Positions 1-9,260 are shown, counted from the stretch's first letter. The stretch: 64,000 bases of DNA from Sorangium aterium (GCF_028368935.1 NZ_JAQNDK010000004.1:930001-994000); one strand, 5' to 3'. Notes: a model not told the origin generated them from the letters alone. A program made the numbers and translations.

Positions 1-184
1 GCGCGCCGCCCTCCGTGAGCACGCAGCAGTCGCCGCACACGGGCGCGCCGCAGCGCGCGCACGGCCCCGCCGCCTCGGCGCCGCAGCGCGTGCAGCGCGC
101 GACGGCCCCGCCGCCGTCGTCGTGGAAGATCAGGCCGCCGGACATGGGGCTGCGCCCTTCGGCGGCGGAGAAGAGCGCGTCCAT
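1..184 (-). CDS. Zinc-ribbon N-terminal fragment (cut by window edge)
   Basis: Reading leftward from an ATG at 184, an open frame runs off the window edge. It begins MDALFSAAEGRSPMSGG and continues with regularly spaced cysteines: CTRCG about residue 31, CARCG about 42, then CGDCC. This pattern of CxxC pairs is a treble-clef or B-box-like zinc-binding N-terminus. In myxobacteria such ends often precede a membrane or rhomboid-like domain, but the rest of this gene is not visible, so no function is assigned. A second in-frame ATG at 145 is an alternative start. The roughly 250 bp to the right, before the next gene's stop, shows nothing recognisable beyond a possible promoter for this gene. Confidence 0.6.
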   Translation of the reverse strand, partial: MDALFSAAEGRSPMSGGLIFHDDGGGAVARCTRCGAEAAGPCARCGAPVCGDCCVLTEGGA

Positions 185-435
185 GACCGCGGGCGCGCGC
201 GAACGGGGGGCTCCTCGTGGACGGGCACGGACGTCTCCTCCGCCGCGATTCTGCAAGCTTTGGGGGCTCGAGACAACGCTGGAGACCGCAGGGCGCGCCG
301 GGCCTTCTAAGCTATCCCGTCGCGCGGTACGGTGGAGGGGTATTCAACGATCGTGCGATACGTAGGTTGAATGAGGGCGATGGCGGGCGAGCACCCGAGG
401 CGTCTCGCTCGATCGTCCGTTGCGGGCTGTGCTCC

Positions 436-954
436 TCAGCGCAGGCCCGGGAGCGGCAGGCCCGGGAGCGAGTTGCCGATCGCCGTGACGAGCTGCTCGT
501 GCGTGATCGTCCCCGCGAGGCGGAACGGCACGTCCACGTTGAGCGTCTCCCCGCCGATCGCGACGGTGCCGCTCACCTGGTACGGGATACCGCGGCTCTG
601 CGCCGCCAGCGCGGCGATGCTCGTGAGGTCCTTCCACTTCACCGAGAGCGGCGCCTCGATACGGGTCCACTTCTTCGCGGGCAGATCGAGCGGCGTGAGC
701 GCGGTGACGGTGCCGACGTCGTACTTGCCGTCGAGCAGCACGCTCGCCTTCATCGAGCGCGTCGAGAGATCGATGCTGTTCGGGTTGTACGCCTGGATCT
801 GGACCCGCAGATCGATGCCCTGGGCGGTGACGGCGGTCACCGCCGCGAGCTCGGGCTTGAGCGTCGGCGGCTCGGGGCGCGAGCACGCGATCAGGGTGAT
901 AGCGGCGGCGAGGAGGGGCGATCGCACGGCGGGAGATGTGGCGCGGATCTCCAT
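436..954 (-). CDS. LEA type 2 (WHy-domain-like) family lipoprotein
   Basis: This is a 172-residue protein with a short signal peptide ending in a lipobox (LIAC, lipidated Cys about residue 24), so it is expected to sit on an outer or inner membrane leaflet. The mature part resembles the LEA type 2 / WHy beta-sandwich: a segment of the form LRVQIQAYNPNSIDL, followed by alternating hydrophobic strands and a conserved 'NPN' turn. The family is linked to desiccation or stress protection, but the bacterial members have no defined reaction. A TTG at 963 in the same frame is an alternative start; the ATG at 954 places the signal peptide better. It appears monocistronic, divergent from the hydrolase at 1082. 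Confidence 0.75.
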   Translation of the reverse strand: MEIRATSPAVRSPLLAAAITLIACSRPEPPTLKPELAAVTAVTAQGIDLRVQIQAYNPNSIDLSTRSMKASVLLDGKYDVGTVTALTPLDLPAKKWTRIEAPLSVKWKDLTSIAALAAQSRGIPYQVSGTVAIGGETLNVDVPFRLAGTITHEQLVTAIGNSLPGLPLPGLR

Positions 955-1081
955 GGAGCTCAACGGAAATCGGGCGCGCCCCCGGACCTCGTCCGCGGCC
1001 CGCCGAGCGCCCGACAGCCCGCGCGCGCGGGCCCGTGCTTCCGCCCCCGCGGGAACCCTTTCGATCTGCTATGCCCGGCGC

Positions 1082-1987
1082 ATGGGCATCCTCCCGCTCG
1101 CCGAACGCCTCGCCAAGGAGGCGCTGAACAGGTCCGGGGTGCAGAGCCGCTGGGTCGACACGTCGGTCTGCCGGCTGCACCTCTACGATGCTCCGGGCAC
1201 GGGCCCGCTCCCGACGGTGGTCCTGCTCCACGGCATCGGCTCCTCGGCGCTCCCGTACGCGCCGGTGCTGCAGCGACTCCGGCGGCGCGCCCGCCGCGTC
1301 ATCGCCGCGGAGTCGCCGGGGCACGGGTGGAGCGCGGCGCCGGCGTCGGCGTTCACGCCGGAGTGCCTCGCCACCGCGATGCACGAGCTGCTCGACCGCG
1401 AGCTCGACGAGCCGGCGATCGTGGTCGGCAACTCCCTCGGCGGCGCGGTCGCGGTGAGCTACGCGCTGAGCTCGCCGGGCCGCGTGCGCGCGCTCGTGCT
1501 CGCGTCGCCCGCCGGCGCCGGCATGGAGCAGGCTGAGCTCGCCGAGCTCCTCGCGGTGTTCAACCTGCGGTCGCGGGCCGACGCCCACGCGTTCTTCGCG
1601 CGCCTCTACCACCGCGTCCCCTGGTTCACCCCCCTCATCGCAGGCGACGTCGTGCGGACGTTCTCGCGCGAGACCATCCTCTCCTTCAGGCGCTCGGCCC
1701 GGTGCGACCACGCGTTCACGCCGGAGCAGCTGGGCGCGCTCTCGATGCCGATCCTGCTGATCTGGGGCCGCTCGGACCGCCTGATGCCGAGCGCCAACCT
1801 CGAGTACTACCGGCGGTACCTCCCTCCGCACGCGGAGATCGAGGAGCCCGAAGGCATCGGGCACTGCCCGCAGGTCGACGACCCGCGCCGCTTCGCCGAG
1901 CGGATCGCGGCGTTCGCGTGGGCGACGCGCTCCACGGCGTCACCGGGCGTGGCGCCGCCGCCCACGAGCGCAGCGCCGGCGGCATAG
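1082..1987 (+). CDS. Alpha/beta-fold hydrolase
   Basis: This is a 301-residue alpha/beta hydrolase. It shows the oxyanion-hole HG of LLHGIGSS near residue 50, the nucleophile elbow GNSLGG with Ser about 118, the acidic residue in LLIWGRSD (Asp about 232), and the catalytic His in GIGHCPQVDDP (about 261), so the triad is complete. The length and lid region fit the small-molecule esterase / C-C hydrolase group, but the substrate cannot be read from sequence. There is no signal peptide, so it should be cytoplasmic. I chose the ATG at 1082 because the open frame upstream overlaps the divergent lipoprotein gene antisense and shows no domain. The low-complexity Ala/Pro C-terminus runs into a 40-bp tandem repeat that contains its stop codon. 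Confidence 0.85.
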   Translation: MGILPLAERLAKEALNRSGVQSRWVDTSVCRLHLYDAPGTGPLPTVVLLHGIGSSALPYAPVLQRLRRRARRVIAAESPGHGWSAAPASAFTPECLATAMHELLDRELDEPAIVVGNSLGGAVAVSYALSSPGRVRALVLASPAGAGMEQAELAELLAVFNLRSRADAHAFFARLYHRVPWFTPLIAGDVVRTFSRETILSFRRSARCDHAFTPEQLGALSMPILLIWGRSDRLMPSANLEYYRRYLPPHAEIEEPEGIGHCPQVDDPRRFAERIAAFAWATRSTASPGVAPPPTSAAPAA

Positions 1988-2060
1988 GGGACGGCGCCGG
2001 CGCCGGGAGAGGCGCCGGCGGCGTAGGGGGGCGGCGCCGGCGCCGGGAGAGGCGCCGGCG
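1971..2060. repeat. 40-bp GC-rich tandem repeat between convergent genes
   Basis: About 2.25 copies of a 40-bp unit (1971-2010, 2011-2050, then ten more bases) span the stop codon of the hydrolase and end at the stop of the beta-lactamase gene. Each unit contains ggcgccggcg stretches that can pair with one another, so the block may act as a bidirectional terminator between the convergent genes. The two full units differ at only a few positions. Confidence 0.7.
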
Positions 2061-3041
2061 TCAGGCGTCTTCGGGGAGCGCGCCGTGCCGCTTGAGCAGG
2101 GCGCGGGTCAGGCTGCGGCGCAGCGGCATGATGCGCTCGCCGTCGCTGCCTGTGCCGAGGAGCACGGTCGCGAAGAAGTAGGTGTCTGCCCCGCGCTCGA
2201 CGTAGCCGACCAGCCAGCCGGTGCTCGATCGCTCATCCATCTCCATCCCCGTCTTGCCGCGCAGCGTGTAGGCCGGCGTCTGCTCCAGCACGAGGATCCG
2301 CTTCACGATGTCCAGGCTCCGCGCGGAGCAAGGCAGCGCGCCGGCGTGGAGCCGCCGCAGGAAATCGATCTGCTCGTGCGGGGAGATGCGGAGCCCCCCG
2401 GTCAGCCAGAACTGGTCGATGCCCCCCGAGATGTCGCGGTTGCCGTAGCCGAGCGCGTCGAGGTGCGCCTGCATGCGCTCGGCCCCGATCCGGCGCGCGA
2501 CCTCCTGGTAGAACCAGACGACCGAGTGCTTCATCGCCGACGCGAGATCGTGATCGCGGTTCCAGTCGGGCACGCGGCGCTGCACCCCGTCCCACCGCAG
2601 CGTGAAGCGCTCGTCCGGGATGACCCCGGTCTCCAGGCCGATGATCGTGTTCGGGATCTTGAAGGTCGAGGCAGGCACGTACCGCGCCGCCGCGCGGTCG
2701 GGGTTCACGACGCGGGTGACGCCCCGCGCGGCGTCGAACAGGACGAACGCGCCGTCCACGCCCTCCGCGCGGAGGAGCGCCGCCCCGCCCTCGTCGATCT
2801 CGGTCCGCGTCGCGGCCGGCGCGCTCGCTCCCGGCGTCGCTGCCGGCGGGGCCGCCCCGCCGCCCGCCGGCGGGGGAGGTGGCGGCGGTGGCGGCGCCGT
2901 GGCGCAGGCGCTCGCTGTCGCGACGATCGCGAGGAGCGCGCAGGAGAGCAAGGGACGCGCCGAGACGAGGGCGCGGCGCGAGAGGCATCCAGGGAGCAGA
3001 GAAAGCATGGCGCCCTCAACGCGGGCGGGGGCCGCGCTCAT
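2061..3041 (-). CDS. Class D (OXA-type) beta-lactamase, predicted lipoprotein
   Basis: This serine beta-lactamase has the class D signatures in order: STFK (nucleophile Ser about 125, Lys about 128, the residue carbamylated in this class), SVV (about 173-175), YGN (about 199-201) and KTG (about 263-265). The WFYQEVARRIG stretch after SVV is typical of OXA enzymes. The N-terminus has a hydrophobic segment with a lipobox (ASAC, Cys about 46) and a long Pro/Ala-rich tether, so it is probably a lipid-anchored periplasmic enzyme. The ATG at 3041 overlaps the stop of the upstream MutS-like gene (ATGA), implying translational coupling; an ATG at 3008 is the alternative start and would remove the overlap. 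The spectrum cannot be predicted, and a role as sensor or penicillin-binding protein is possible. Confidence 0.9.
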   Translation of the reverse strand: MSAAPARVEGAMLSLLPGCLSRRALVSARPLLSCALLAIVATASACATAPPPPPPPPPAGGGAAPPAATPGASAPAATRTEIDEGGAALLRAEGVDGAFVLFDAARGVTRVVNPDRAAARYVPASTFKIPNTIIGLETGVIPDERFTLRWDGVQRRVPDWNRDHDLASAMKHSVVWFYQEVARRIGAERMQAHLDALGYGNRDISGGIDQFWLTGGLRISPHEQIDFLRRLHAGALPCSARSLDIVKRILVLEQTPAYTLRGKTGMEMDERSSTGWLVGYVERGADTYFFATVLLGTGSDGERIMPLRRSLTRALLKRHGALPEDA

Positions 3042-4990
3042 TCCCGCGCCGCTGCCGCGGCCGGAGCGCTCGCTCCCGGCGCCGCGGTCGCCGCCGCCGC
3101 CGTCCGCTCCCCCTCCGAGAAGTCGACGTCGATCCCGACGATCTTCATGAGCCGCAGCGCGTTCGCGCTCGTCACCACGCCGGGCTTCAGCTTGTAATCG
3201 AAGGTCATCCTGTCCTCGACCACGAGCTCCTCGAAGTGCATGTTGCGCACCCGCCCCGCGGTCTCCTGCTCCAGCACGGCGAGCCCCATGTCGTGGGACG
3301 ACACCGCGCCGATGGCGCCCTGCGCGACGAGGTGCCGCACGACCGCCCTCGCCCCGATCTGGCGCTCCCGCGCGTTCGTGCCGTGGAGGATCTCGTCGAG
3401 CAGGAACAGCACCCGCTCGCCGCCGTTCGCGCCGTCGACGACGCGCTTCAGGCGGGTCAGCTCGGCGTAGAAGTGCGAGACGCCGTGCTCGAGCGAGTCC
3501 TTGATCCGCATGCTCGTCCGCACGCGGACCGGCGACAGCGACAGCGACGACGCGCAGACCGGCGCGCCCGCGAGGGCGAGGGCGGCGTTCACCCCGACGG
3601 CGCGCAGCAGCGTGCTCTTGCCCGACATGTTGGACCCCGTCACGAGCAGCGCGGCGCCCGCGCCCTCCAGCGAGACGTCGTTCGTCACCCGCCGATCGCG
3701 CGGGAGGAGCGGGTGGCCGAGCCCCGCCGCCGTGAAGCGCGGCTCGCCGTCCTTCACGTCGGGGTACGCGTAGTCGGGGTTCTCGTGCGCGAACGTCGCG
3801 AGGCTCGCGAGCGCCTCCATGTGCCCGAGCGCCCGCATCCACGCCTTCACGTGCCGGCCCGCGCGCAGCTTCCACCGCTCCAGCGCGAGGGCGCACCACA
3901 CGTCCCAGAGCAGGAAGAGGTCGGCGAGGATGTGGATGAGCCCGCTGTGGCGCAGGTCCGAGTAGCCGACCCGGGTCTCGAGCGCCGTCATCTCCCGCGA
4001 GGCGAGCACGCCCGAGGGCCCGGCGAGCTCGGCCTTGAGCTCGCGGAGCAGCGCCGACGAGAACGCCTGCTCCTCGATGCGGGCGAGGAGCGGCCGGTAC
4101 CGCGCGAACGGCGCCTCGCGCGACGAGGCCGCGGCGAGGATGGGCTCGCACGCGGGCCGCAGCAGGACCAGCACGAGGACCTGCGCGGCCAGCGGCAGGA
4201 GGAACGCGTGGCGGAGCAGCCCGAGCTGCTCCGCGGGGATGAACCGCGGCGCGGCGAGCAGCGCCAGCGTCAGCGGCACGAGCACCTTCGCCGCCGTCAG
4301 GAGCGCGCTCACCGGCAGGCCGCCCGAGCGCGCCTCCGGGCCGAGCAGCGTCGGGGGCGCCTCGGCCCACGCGATGAGCGGGCCGGCCTCGCGCCCGCGC
4401 GCCCCCGCCTGCATGCCCACCACCGCGAGATCCTCCCGGAACGCCCCGAGGCCGGCGAGCTCGCGCACCGCCTCCTGCCGCGCCGCCACGGCGGGCGCCG
4501 GGGCGGGCTCCGCGAGGAAGGCCGCGAGCGTGGCCTCGCCCTCGCCCGTCTGGGCCACGTCGAGCAGCTGGAACAGCGACGCCTGCCCGAACACGTCGAG
4601 ATCGCCCGCATAATCGTGGTCCGGCGCGGCGAAGCGATCGCCGCGCTCCGGGAAATCGGCGAAATCGCCGGCGACCCGCCGCTTCCCGCGCACGTAGAGG
4701 CCGATGCGCTGCTCGAGCTCCGTCATCCGGGTGACGAGGCGCGCGTGCGCCACGAGCAGCCCGAGGAACACCGCGGTCACCGCCCCGGCGGCGTACGCGA
4801 CCCACCGCGGCACATCGCCGAAGAGCGCGTACCCCCCGGCCACGGCCGCCGCCACGAACGAGATCCCGCGCAGCAGCGAGAACGTCTTCGATCGGCGATC
4901 GAGCGCGCTGGCCTCGGCGCGCAGGACCGAGAGGCGGTCATCGTAGGCGGACAGGACGCGCTGCGCGACGGCGTTGGGGGGCTGCTCCAC
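3038..4990 (-). CDS. Membrane-associated MutS-family ATPase
   Basis: This is a roughly 650-residue protein with a C-terminal MutS ATPase domain: Walker [10 protein letters not shown] (about 452-460), then [10 protein letters not shown] as Walker B plus the dimer-contact region (about 530), and SSHD as the later switch. The N-terminal half lacks the MutS mismatch-recognition domain. It carries two hydrophobic stretches near residues 45-85 and another pair around 240-300, the layout of the transmembrane MutS-related proteins. Its role is unknown; it is unlikely to be a canonical mismatch-repair protein. I prefer the GTG at 4990, preceded by GGAGAGGG, because the ATG at 5095 would leave almost no room for the divergent transaldolase promoter. 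The 3' end overlaps the beta-lactamase start by 4 bp. Confidence 0.85.
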   Translation of the reverse strand: MEQPPNAVAQRVLSAYDDRLSVLRAEASALDRRSKTFSLLRGISFVAAAVAGGYALFGDVPRWVAYAAGAVTAVFLGLLVAHARLVTRMTELEQRIGLYVRGKRRVAGDFADFPERGDRFAAPDHDYAGDLDVFGQASLFQLLDVAQTGEGEATLAAFLAEPAPAPAVAARQEAVRELAGLGAFREDLAVVGMQAGARGREAGPLIAWAEAPPTLLGPEARSGGLPVSALLTAAKVLVPLTLALLAAPRFIPAEQLGLLRHAFLLPLAAQVLVLVLLRPACEPILAAASSREAPFARYRPLLARIEEQAFSSALLRELKAELAGPSGVLASREMTALETRVGYSDLRHSGLIHILADLFLLWDVWCALALERWKLRAGRHVKAWMRALGHMEALASLATFAHENPDYAYPDVKDGEPRFTAAGLGHPLLPRDRRVTNDVSLEGAGAALLVTGSNMSGKSTLLRAVGVNAALALAGAPVCASSLSLSPVRVRTSMRIKDSLEHGVSHFYAELTRLKRVVDGANGGERVLFLLDEILHGTNARERQIGARAVVRHLVAQGAIGAVSSHDMGLAVLEQETAGRVRNMHFEELVVEDRMTFDYKLKPGVVTSANALRLMKIVGIDVDFSEGERTAAAATAAPGASAPAAAAARE

Positions 4991-5103
4991 GGGGCCCTCT
5001 CCATAGGCCACCGCCGGCCGTGCATCCAGCCGGAGGGGGGTCCTCACACGAAGGCCACGAAAGCTTTGAAGCGTCCTGGCTGGCTGCTCGTACAATGGCG
5101 CCC

Positions 5104-6093
5104 ATGGACCAGAACCTGCTGGAGCGCCTCAAGGCGTACACCGTCGTCGTCGCGGACACCGGCGACATCAACTCGATCGAGAAATTCCGCCCCCAGGACG
5201 CGACGACGAACCCGTCGCTCATCACCGCGGCGGCCCAGATGCCCGAGTACGCCGACATCGTGAGCGGCGCGCTCGCCTGGGGCCAGAAGGAGGCGGGCCG
5301 GGGCAAGGGGCCGGACGACGTCGTGGGCCTCGCGTTCGAGCGGCTCGCCGTCGACTTCGGCCTGCGCATCCTGAAGATCATCCCCGGCCGCGTCTCGACC
5401 GAGGTCGACGCGCGCCTCTCCTTCGACACCCAGGGGACCATCGAGAAGGGCCGGAGCATCGTGCGCCTCTACGAGGAGGCCGGCGTCTCGCGCGAGCGCG
5501 TCCTCATCAAGATCGCCTCGACGTGGGAGGGCATCCGCGCGGCGGAGGTCCTCGAGAAGGAGGGCATCCACTGCAACCTCACGCTGCTCTTCGGGCTGCA
5601 CCAGGCGATCGCGTGCGCCGAGGCCGGCGTGACGCTCATCTCGCCGTTCGTCGGGCGCATCCTCGACTGGTACCTGAAGGACACCGGCCGCACGAGCTAC
5701 GCGCCGGCCGAGGACCCCGGCGTCGTCTCGGTCACGAAGATCTACAACTACTACAAGAAGCACGGCTACAAGACCGAGGTGATGGGCGCGAGCTTCCGCA
5801 ACCTCGACGAGATCAAGGAGCTCGCCGGCTGCGACCTCCTGACGATCTCGCCGAAGCTGCTCTCGGAGCTCTCCTCCGCGCGCGGCGACCTGCCGAGGAA
5901 GCTCGACCCCGACGCGGCGCGCGCCCTGCAGATCGCGAAGATCCCGATGGATGAGGCGGCGTTCCGCGCCATGCACACCGCCGACCGGATGGCGAGCGAC
6001 AAGCTGAGCGAGGGCATCGACGGCTTCGCGAAGGCGCTCGCCTCGCTCGAGGTCCTGCTCCGCGAGCGCCTCCAGAAGGGGGCCGCCTCCTAG
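5104..6093 (+). CDS. tal: Transaldolase
   Basis: This enzyme transfers a dihydroxyacetone unit from sedoheptulose-7-phosphate to glyceraldehyde-3-phosphate in the non-oxidative pentose phosphate pathway. The roughly 329-residue protein has the classical class I features: ADTGDI near residue 17-22 with the catalytic Asp, DATTNPSL near 32-39, and the Schiff-base Lys in RVLIKIAS (about 136). The tail, with [20 protein letters not shown] and a C-terminal KLSEGI-type helix, matches the TalB-like long form. The ATG at 5104 matches the usual N-terminus; an ATG at 5095 adds three residues. It is transcribed alone, divergent from the MutS-like gene across about 110 bp that must hold both promoters. 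Confidence 0.95.
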   Translation: MDQNLLERLKAYTVVVADTGDINSIEKFRPQDATTNPSLITAAAQMPEYADIVSGALAWGQKEAGRGKGPDDVVGLAFERLAVDFGLRILKIIPGRVSTEVDARLSFDTQGTIEKGRSIVRLYEEAGVSRERVLIKIASTWEGIRAAEVLEKEGIHCNLTLLFGLHQAIACAEAGVTLISPFVGRILDWYLKDTGRTSYAPAEDPGVVSVTKIYNYYKKHGYKTEVMGASFRNLDEIKELAGCDLLTISPKLLSELSSARGDLPRKLDPDAARALQIAKIPMDEAAFRAMHTADRMASDKLSEGIDGFAKALASLEVLLRERLQKGAAS

Positions 6094-6210
6094 CGCTGGC
6101 GACGCGCGACCGCTGCGCGGGGTGGAGCTCCGGGGAGCGGGCCCGGGCGGCCCCGCGCAGGCGCGGCGACCCCGCGCCGCGTGGGGGTGCGCCTGCGTGC
6201 GCCTGCGCTG

Positions 6211-6250
6211 AGGAACGTCGAGGAACGTCGAGGAACGTTGAAGAACGTTG
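6211..6250. repeat. Four tandem 10-bp repeats
   Basis: Four consecutive decamers of the form A(G/A)GAACGT(C/T)G, at 6211, 6221, 6231 and 6241, then decay. The period is close to one helical turn, so a protein binding each unit would bind one face of the DNA. The repeat lies about 190 bp upstream of the methyltransferase operon. Confidence 0.75.
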
Positions 6251-6313
6251 AAGAGCGGAGGCGCGGGAAGAAGGCGGAGGGCCGGCTTGCATGTGAGCCG
6301 CCCGGTCCTCTAG

Positions 6314-6335
6314 GATTCGTCAAACTGGACGAATC
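6314..6335. promoter_or_regulatory. Perfect 8-bp inverted repeat, possible operator
   Basis: GATTCGTC (6314-6321) and GACGAATC (6328-6335) are exact inverses separated by six bases. The element is about 100 bp upstream of the start at 6438, a position that suits a regulator binding site. It lacks a T-run, so a rho-independent terminator for the transaldolase gene is less likely. Confidence 0.45.
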
Positions 6336-6437
6336 TCGGGCAGCATTCGATCGCCCGCGCCGCGCGTGGTCGACTGCGGTTCTCCGGGAGGCTCCTCGTG
6401 GAGCCGCCCTTTTCGCGATGGCATCGAGGAGGCGACG

Positions 6438-7202
6438 TTGAAGCTCACGTCACAGGAGTACTGGGAGAACCACTGGAAGGGCTACATCGGCACCGACGAT
6501 CTGGGGGGCGGCTGCGAGATCTACGACGACGTCGCTCCCTTCCTGCCGCGCGGGGAGGGGCTGTCGTTCTTCGAGATCGGCTGCGCGCCGGGCCGTATCC
6601 TGGTCGACTTCTGTGGGCGCCTGGGGTTCACGGCGTACGGCCTGGATTACGCCTGCGACCCGGAGGTCGTCGAGCAGGAGATCCGGAAGCGGGGCATCAA
6701 GGTCGGCAAGATCGAGAAGGGGGATTTCTTCAGCTGGAAGCCCCAGCAGAAGTTCGATATCGTTGCTTCCTTCGGGTTCATCGAGCACTTCGATGACGCG
6801 GCGGCGGTGATGGATCGGCACTTCGAGCTGGTCAAGCCGGGAGGCACCGTGGTCGTGGGCATGCCGAACTTCGCCGGCGGGCAGAGGGCGCTCCACTGGC
6901 TGCTCGATCGCAAGAACCTGAAAGGCCACAACACCCGCATCATGAATCTGCCGTTCCTGGAGGCCGCCGCCCGCCGCAATGGCGCCGAGATCGTCCAGGC
7001 CCGATACACAGGCGGCCACTTCGATTTCTGGCTGGACGATGAGGCGCCGCTCCTGGCGCGGCGCGCCGTCTGGAAGCTCGTCGGGCCCCTCAAGGCGATC
7101 GCGCGCCGGGTGGTCCCCGGCGAGACGAACCCCTGGTTTTCGCCCTTCCTGTTCGCCATTTACCGGGCGCCCCTGCTGCCCGCAGGGACAGCCGACGCTT
7201 GA
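6438..7202 (+). CDS. Class I SAM-dependent methyltransferase
   Basis: This roughly 254-residue methyltransferase has SAM-binding motif I, FFEIGCAPGRIL (about 44-55), an acidic motif near YGLDYACDPEVV, and a motif VASFGFIEHFDD typical of the Methyltransf_11/12 group. The acceptor is unknown. The start is a TTG at 6438 preceded by GAGGAGG at good spacing; the open frame upstream of it has no domain. It opens a tight operon with a second methyltransferase and a polysaccharide deacetylase, so methylation of a glycan or glycolipid is a reasonable guess. The C-terminal residues are hydrophobic and basic, which could allow membrane contact. Confidence 0.8.
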   Translation: MKLTSQEYWENHWKGYIGTDDLGGGCEIYDDVAPFLPRGEGLSFFEIGCAPGRILVDFCGRLGFTAYGLDYACDPEVVEQEIRKRGIKVGKIEKGDFFSWKPQQKFDIVASFGFIEHFDDAAAVMDRHFELVKPGGTVVVGMPNFAGGQRALHWLLDRKNLKGHNTRIMNLPFLEAAARRNGAEIVQARYTGGHFDFWLDDEAPLLARRAVWKLVGPLKAIARRVVPGETNPWFSPFLFAIYRAPLLPAGTADA

Positions 7203-7213
7203 TCCTTTCCACG

Positions 7214-8062
7214 ATGAGCGAGCCGAGCCAGAGCGTCGCCACCCCGCCGGCTGTCCGAGACGCAGACGCCGATCGCCGCTTCCGCGAGTGCGCGCGGCGC
7301 CACGGCTGGGATCCCGACGACCCGTGGGTCGGGGGGTATGCCACGTGGGAGTGGCGGCGCAGCCGCCACGCCTACGACGACCTCTTCACGTCGGTCCGCG
7401 GCAAGAAGGTGCTCGAGTTCGGCTGCCACTTCGGTGGGACGGCGATCGTGCTCGCGACCCTGGGCGCCGACGTGACAGCGCTCGATATCGATCCCATGTA
7501 CGTCGAGCTGGCGCAGCTGAACGCCGAGCGCCACGGGTTGTCGGACAAGATCCGCGTTCATCACGTCCCCGACACGACCGCGATGCCGTTCGCCGACGGC
7601 GAGTTCGAGCTCGTCTCCTGCAACAGCGTGCTCGAGTACGTCCCGCCTGAGCGCCTGCCGATCGTCCAGCGCGAGATCGATCGGGTGCTCGGGCCGTGGG
7701 GGTTCATCGTCATCCTGGGCACGAGCAACCGCCTGTGGCCGGTCGAGTGCCACAGCGGTCGCGCCCTGATCAATTATGTGCCTCGGCTGCTGCGCCCGCT
7801 GTTCCCGGGCAGGTCGGTCTACAGCGTATTTCCCTGGCAGCTCCGGCGCGGGTTCGGCGATTATGTCGACATCTCGCAGCAGGATCGGGGCCGGCTGATC
7901 GTCGACCTGAAGGCCAAGATGGGGCTGTCGGGGCCGCGGCGCATGGCCTTCTCGGCAGCGAACCGGCTGCTCGGCCCGCTCGGGATGCACGTGGGCTTCG
8001 TGTCCCCGACGATCACGATGGTTCTTCAGAAGCGTGGCGAGGGAGGAGCTGGCGATGGCTGA
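7214..8062 (+). CDS. Class I SAM-dependent methyltransferase
   Basis: This is a roughly 282-residue methyltransferase of the Methyltransf_11 type. Motif I is VLEFGCHFGG (about 67-76), followed by VTALDIDPMYVELAQ as the ribose-contacting acidic region and PFADGEFELVSCNSVLEY as motif II/III. It differs from the neighbour upstream and is not an obvious duplicate of it. The upstream gene ends at 7202. A TTG at 7199 overlaps that stop by four bases and is the alternative start; the ATG at 7214 is chosen as the stronger codon, though neither has a strong ribosome site. Its stop overlaps the deacetylase start by 8 bp. Substrate unknown. Confidence 0.8.
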   Translation: MSEPSQSVATPPAVRDADADRRFRECARRHGWDPDDPWVGGYATWEWRRSRHAYDDLFTSVRGKKVLEFGCHFGGTAIVLATLGADVTALDIDPMYVELAQLNAERHGLSDKIRVHHVPDTTAMPFADGEFELVSCNSVLEYVPPERLPIVQREIDRVLGPWGFIVILGTSNRLWPVECHSGRALINYVPRLLRPLFPGRSVYSVFPWQLRRGFGDYVDISQQDRGRLIVDLKAKMGLSGPRRMAFSAANRLLGPLGMHVGFVSPTITMVLQKRGEGGAGDG

Positions 8063-9110
8063 CGGGAGGACGCGGGTATACATCACCGTGGACGTGGAGT
8101 GCGCCGAGGAGCGCATCCTGGGCGATACCAAGTCTCCCGCGATGGGCTACGATCTCCGGATCTGGGGCCGCTTCGTCAACCAGCGCGACCCCCTCGGGAT
8201 CGAGCTCATCATGCGCGAGCTCGAGGCGTACGGCCAGCGCGGGACGTTCTTCGTCGAGGCCATCGGCTCGTACAGCTTCGGGATGGACGGGCTGACGAGC
8301 GTGTGCCAGGCGCTCCACAGCCGCGGCCACGACGTGCAGCTGCACGTGCACCCCGTGCAGCGGCGCGCGGACTGGCACACCCGGGGCGAGCCCCGGGTCT
8401 CCGACGACATCGCCGACTACCCGGTCGAGGAGCAGACGCGGCTCCTCCTGGAGGGGCGCGACCTGCTCGTGCGCGCGGGCGTCCCGGCGAGCGAGCTGCT
8501 CGGCTACCGCGCCGGCAATTTCGGCGCGAACAACGACACCTGGCAGGCGATGAAGCGGGCGGGGCTCGTGCTGAGCAGCAACTACAACCCCTGCTACTTC
8601 AGCAAGAACTGCAAGATGCAGTATCCGGGCGCGCGGCTCGGCCTCTTCGAGACGCCCGAGCCCGGGGTGTACGAGCTGCCGGTCACGAACTTCATCGAGC
8701 CCACGAAGCGCTTCAGGCACCTTCAGATCACGGCGGTGACGCTCGACGAGATCAAGCACTGCCTCCTCCGCTACCGCGCCCTCGGGGTGAAGGAGGTCAC
8801 GCTGGTGACGCACTCGTTCGAGTTCTATTTCCTCGACTCGGCGGAGGCGCGCCGCGGCTTCCCGAACCGGCTGAACGTCGAGCGGCTCCGCGGGCTCTGC
8901 CGCTTCCTCGACGAGAACTCGAAGGACTTCGAGGTCGACACCGTGGGCGCCCTCGCGCGCCGGCTCTCGGACGCGGCGTCTTCCACGCACGGCGTCGACG
9001 AGGTCGCGCCGCCCTCGCTGCAGTTCCCCCACTCCAACCCGATCCACCACGCCCGCCGCGTCGTCGAGCAGGCGTACAAGCGCGTGGCGCAGCGGTTCAC
9101 GTTCGGCTAG
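8055..9110 (+). CDS. Polysaccharide deacetylase (NodB-type) family protein
   Basis: This is a roughly 351-residue NodB-homology protein. The catalytic-base/metal Asp lies in YITVDVEC (about Asp13) and the metal-binding His pair in HDVQLHVHP (about His97 and His99). The later segment LLGYRAGNFGANN corresponds to the conserved RxPxG-like motif. Such enzymes remove N- or O-acetyl groups from chitin-like, peptidoglycan or exopolysaccharide chains. With no signal peptide, it may act in the cytoplasm on a lipid-linked or nucleotide-linked sugar. The ATG at 8055 follows GGGAGGAG and overlaps the methyltransferase gene by 8 bp, so the three genes from 6438 are very likely one transcript. Confidence 0.85.
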   Translation: MADGRTRVYITVDVECAEERILGDTKSPAMGYDLRIWGRFVNQRDPLGIELIMRELEAYGQRGTFFVEAIGSYSFGMDGLTSVCQALHSRGHDVQLHVHPVQRRADWHTRGEPRVSDDIADYPVEEQTRLLLEGRDLLVRAGVPASELLGYRAGNFGANNDTWQAMKRAGLVLSSNYNPCYFSKNCKMQYPGARLGLFETPEPGVYELPVTNFIEPTKRFRHLQITAVTLDEIKHCLLRYRALGVKEVTLVTHSFEFYFLDSAEARRGFPNRLNVERLRGLCRFLDENSKDFEVDTVGALARRLSDAASSTHGVDEVAPPSLQFPHSNPIHHARRVVEQAYKRVAQRFTFG

Positions 9111-9260
9111 CTCCGTCGGCCAGGGGCGGCCGGGCTCCTGCGCCGCCGCGCGGCGCGCGGTGCGTCGTCGAACGCTCAGCCGGCGCTCGTGCCCCTGCTG
9201 CCCTCCACGCTCGCGAGCGCCGTCGGCGATCGCGCGCCGCCGCGGTGCTAAGTAGCGCGT

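Larger units (their letters stand above)
6094..6437. other. Intergenic region with direct and inverted repeats
   Basis: This stretch has no convincing gene. It holds the 10-bp direct repeats at 6211-6250 and the inverted repeat at 6314-6335, and it probably contains the promoter of the methyltransferase operon that starts at 6438. Confidence 0.5.

Noticed and set aside
2061-4805. One 914-codon open frame on the minus strand
   Set aside because: Only 2061-3041 (the beta-lactamase) has protein-like composition; the rest is an Arg/Ala/Gly-rich shadow of the MutS-like gene in another frame.
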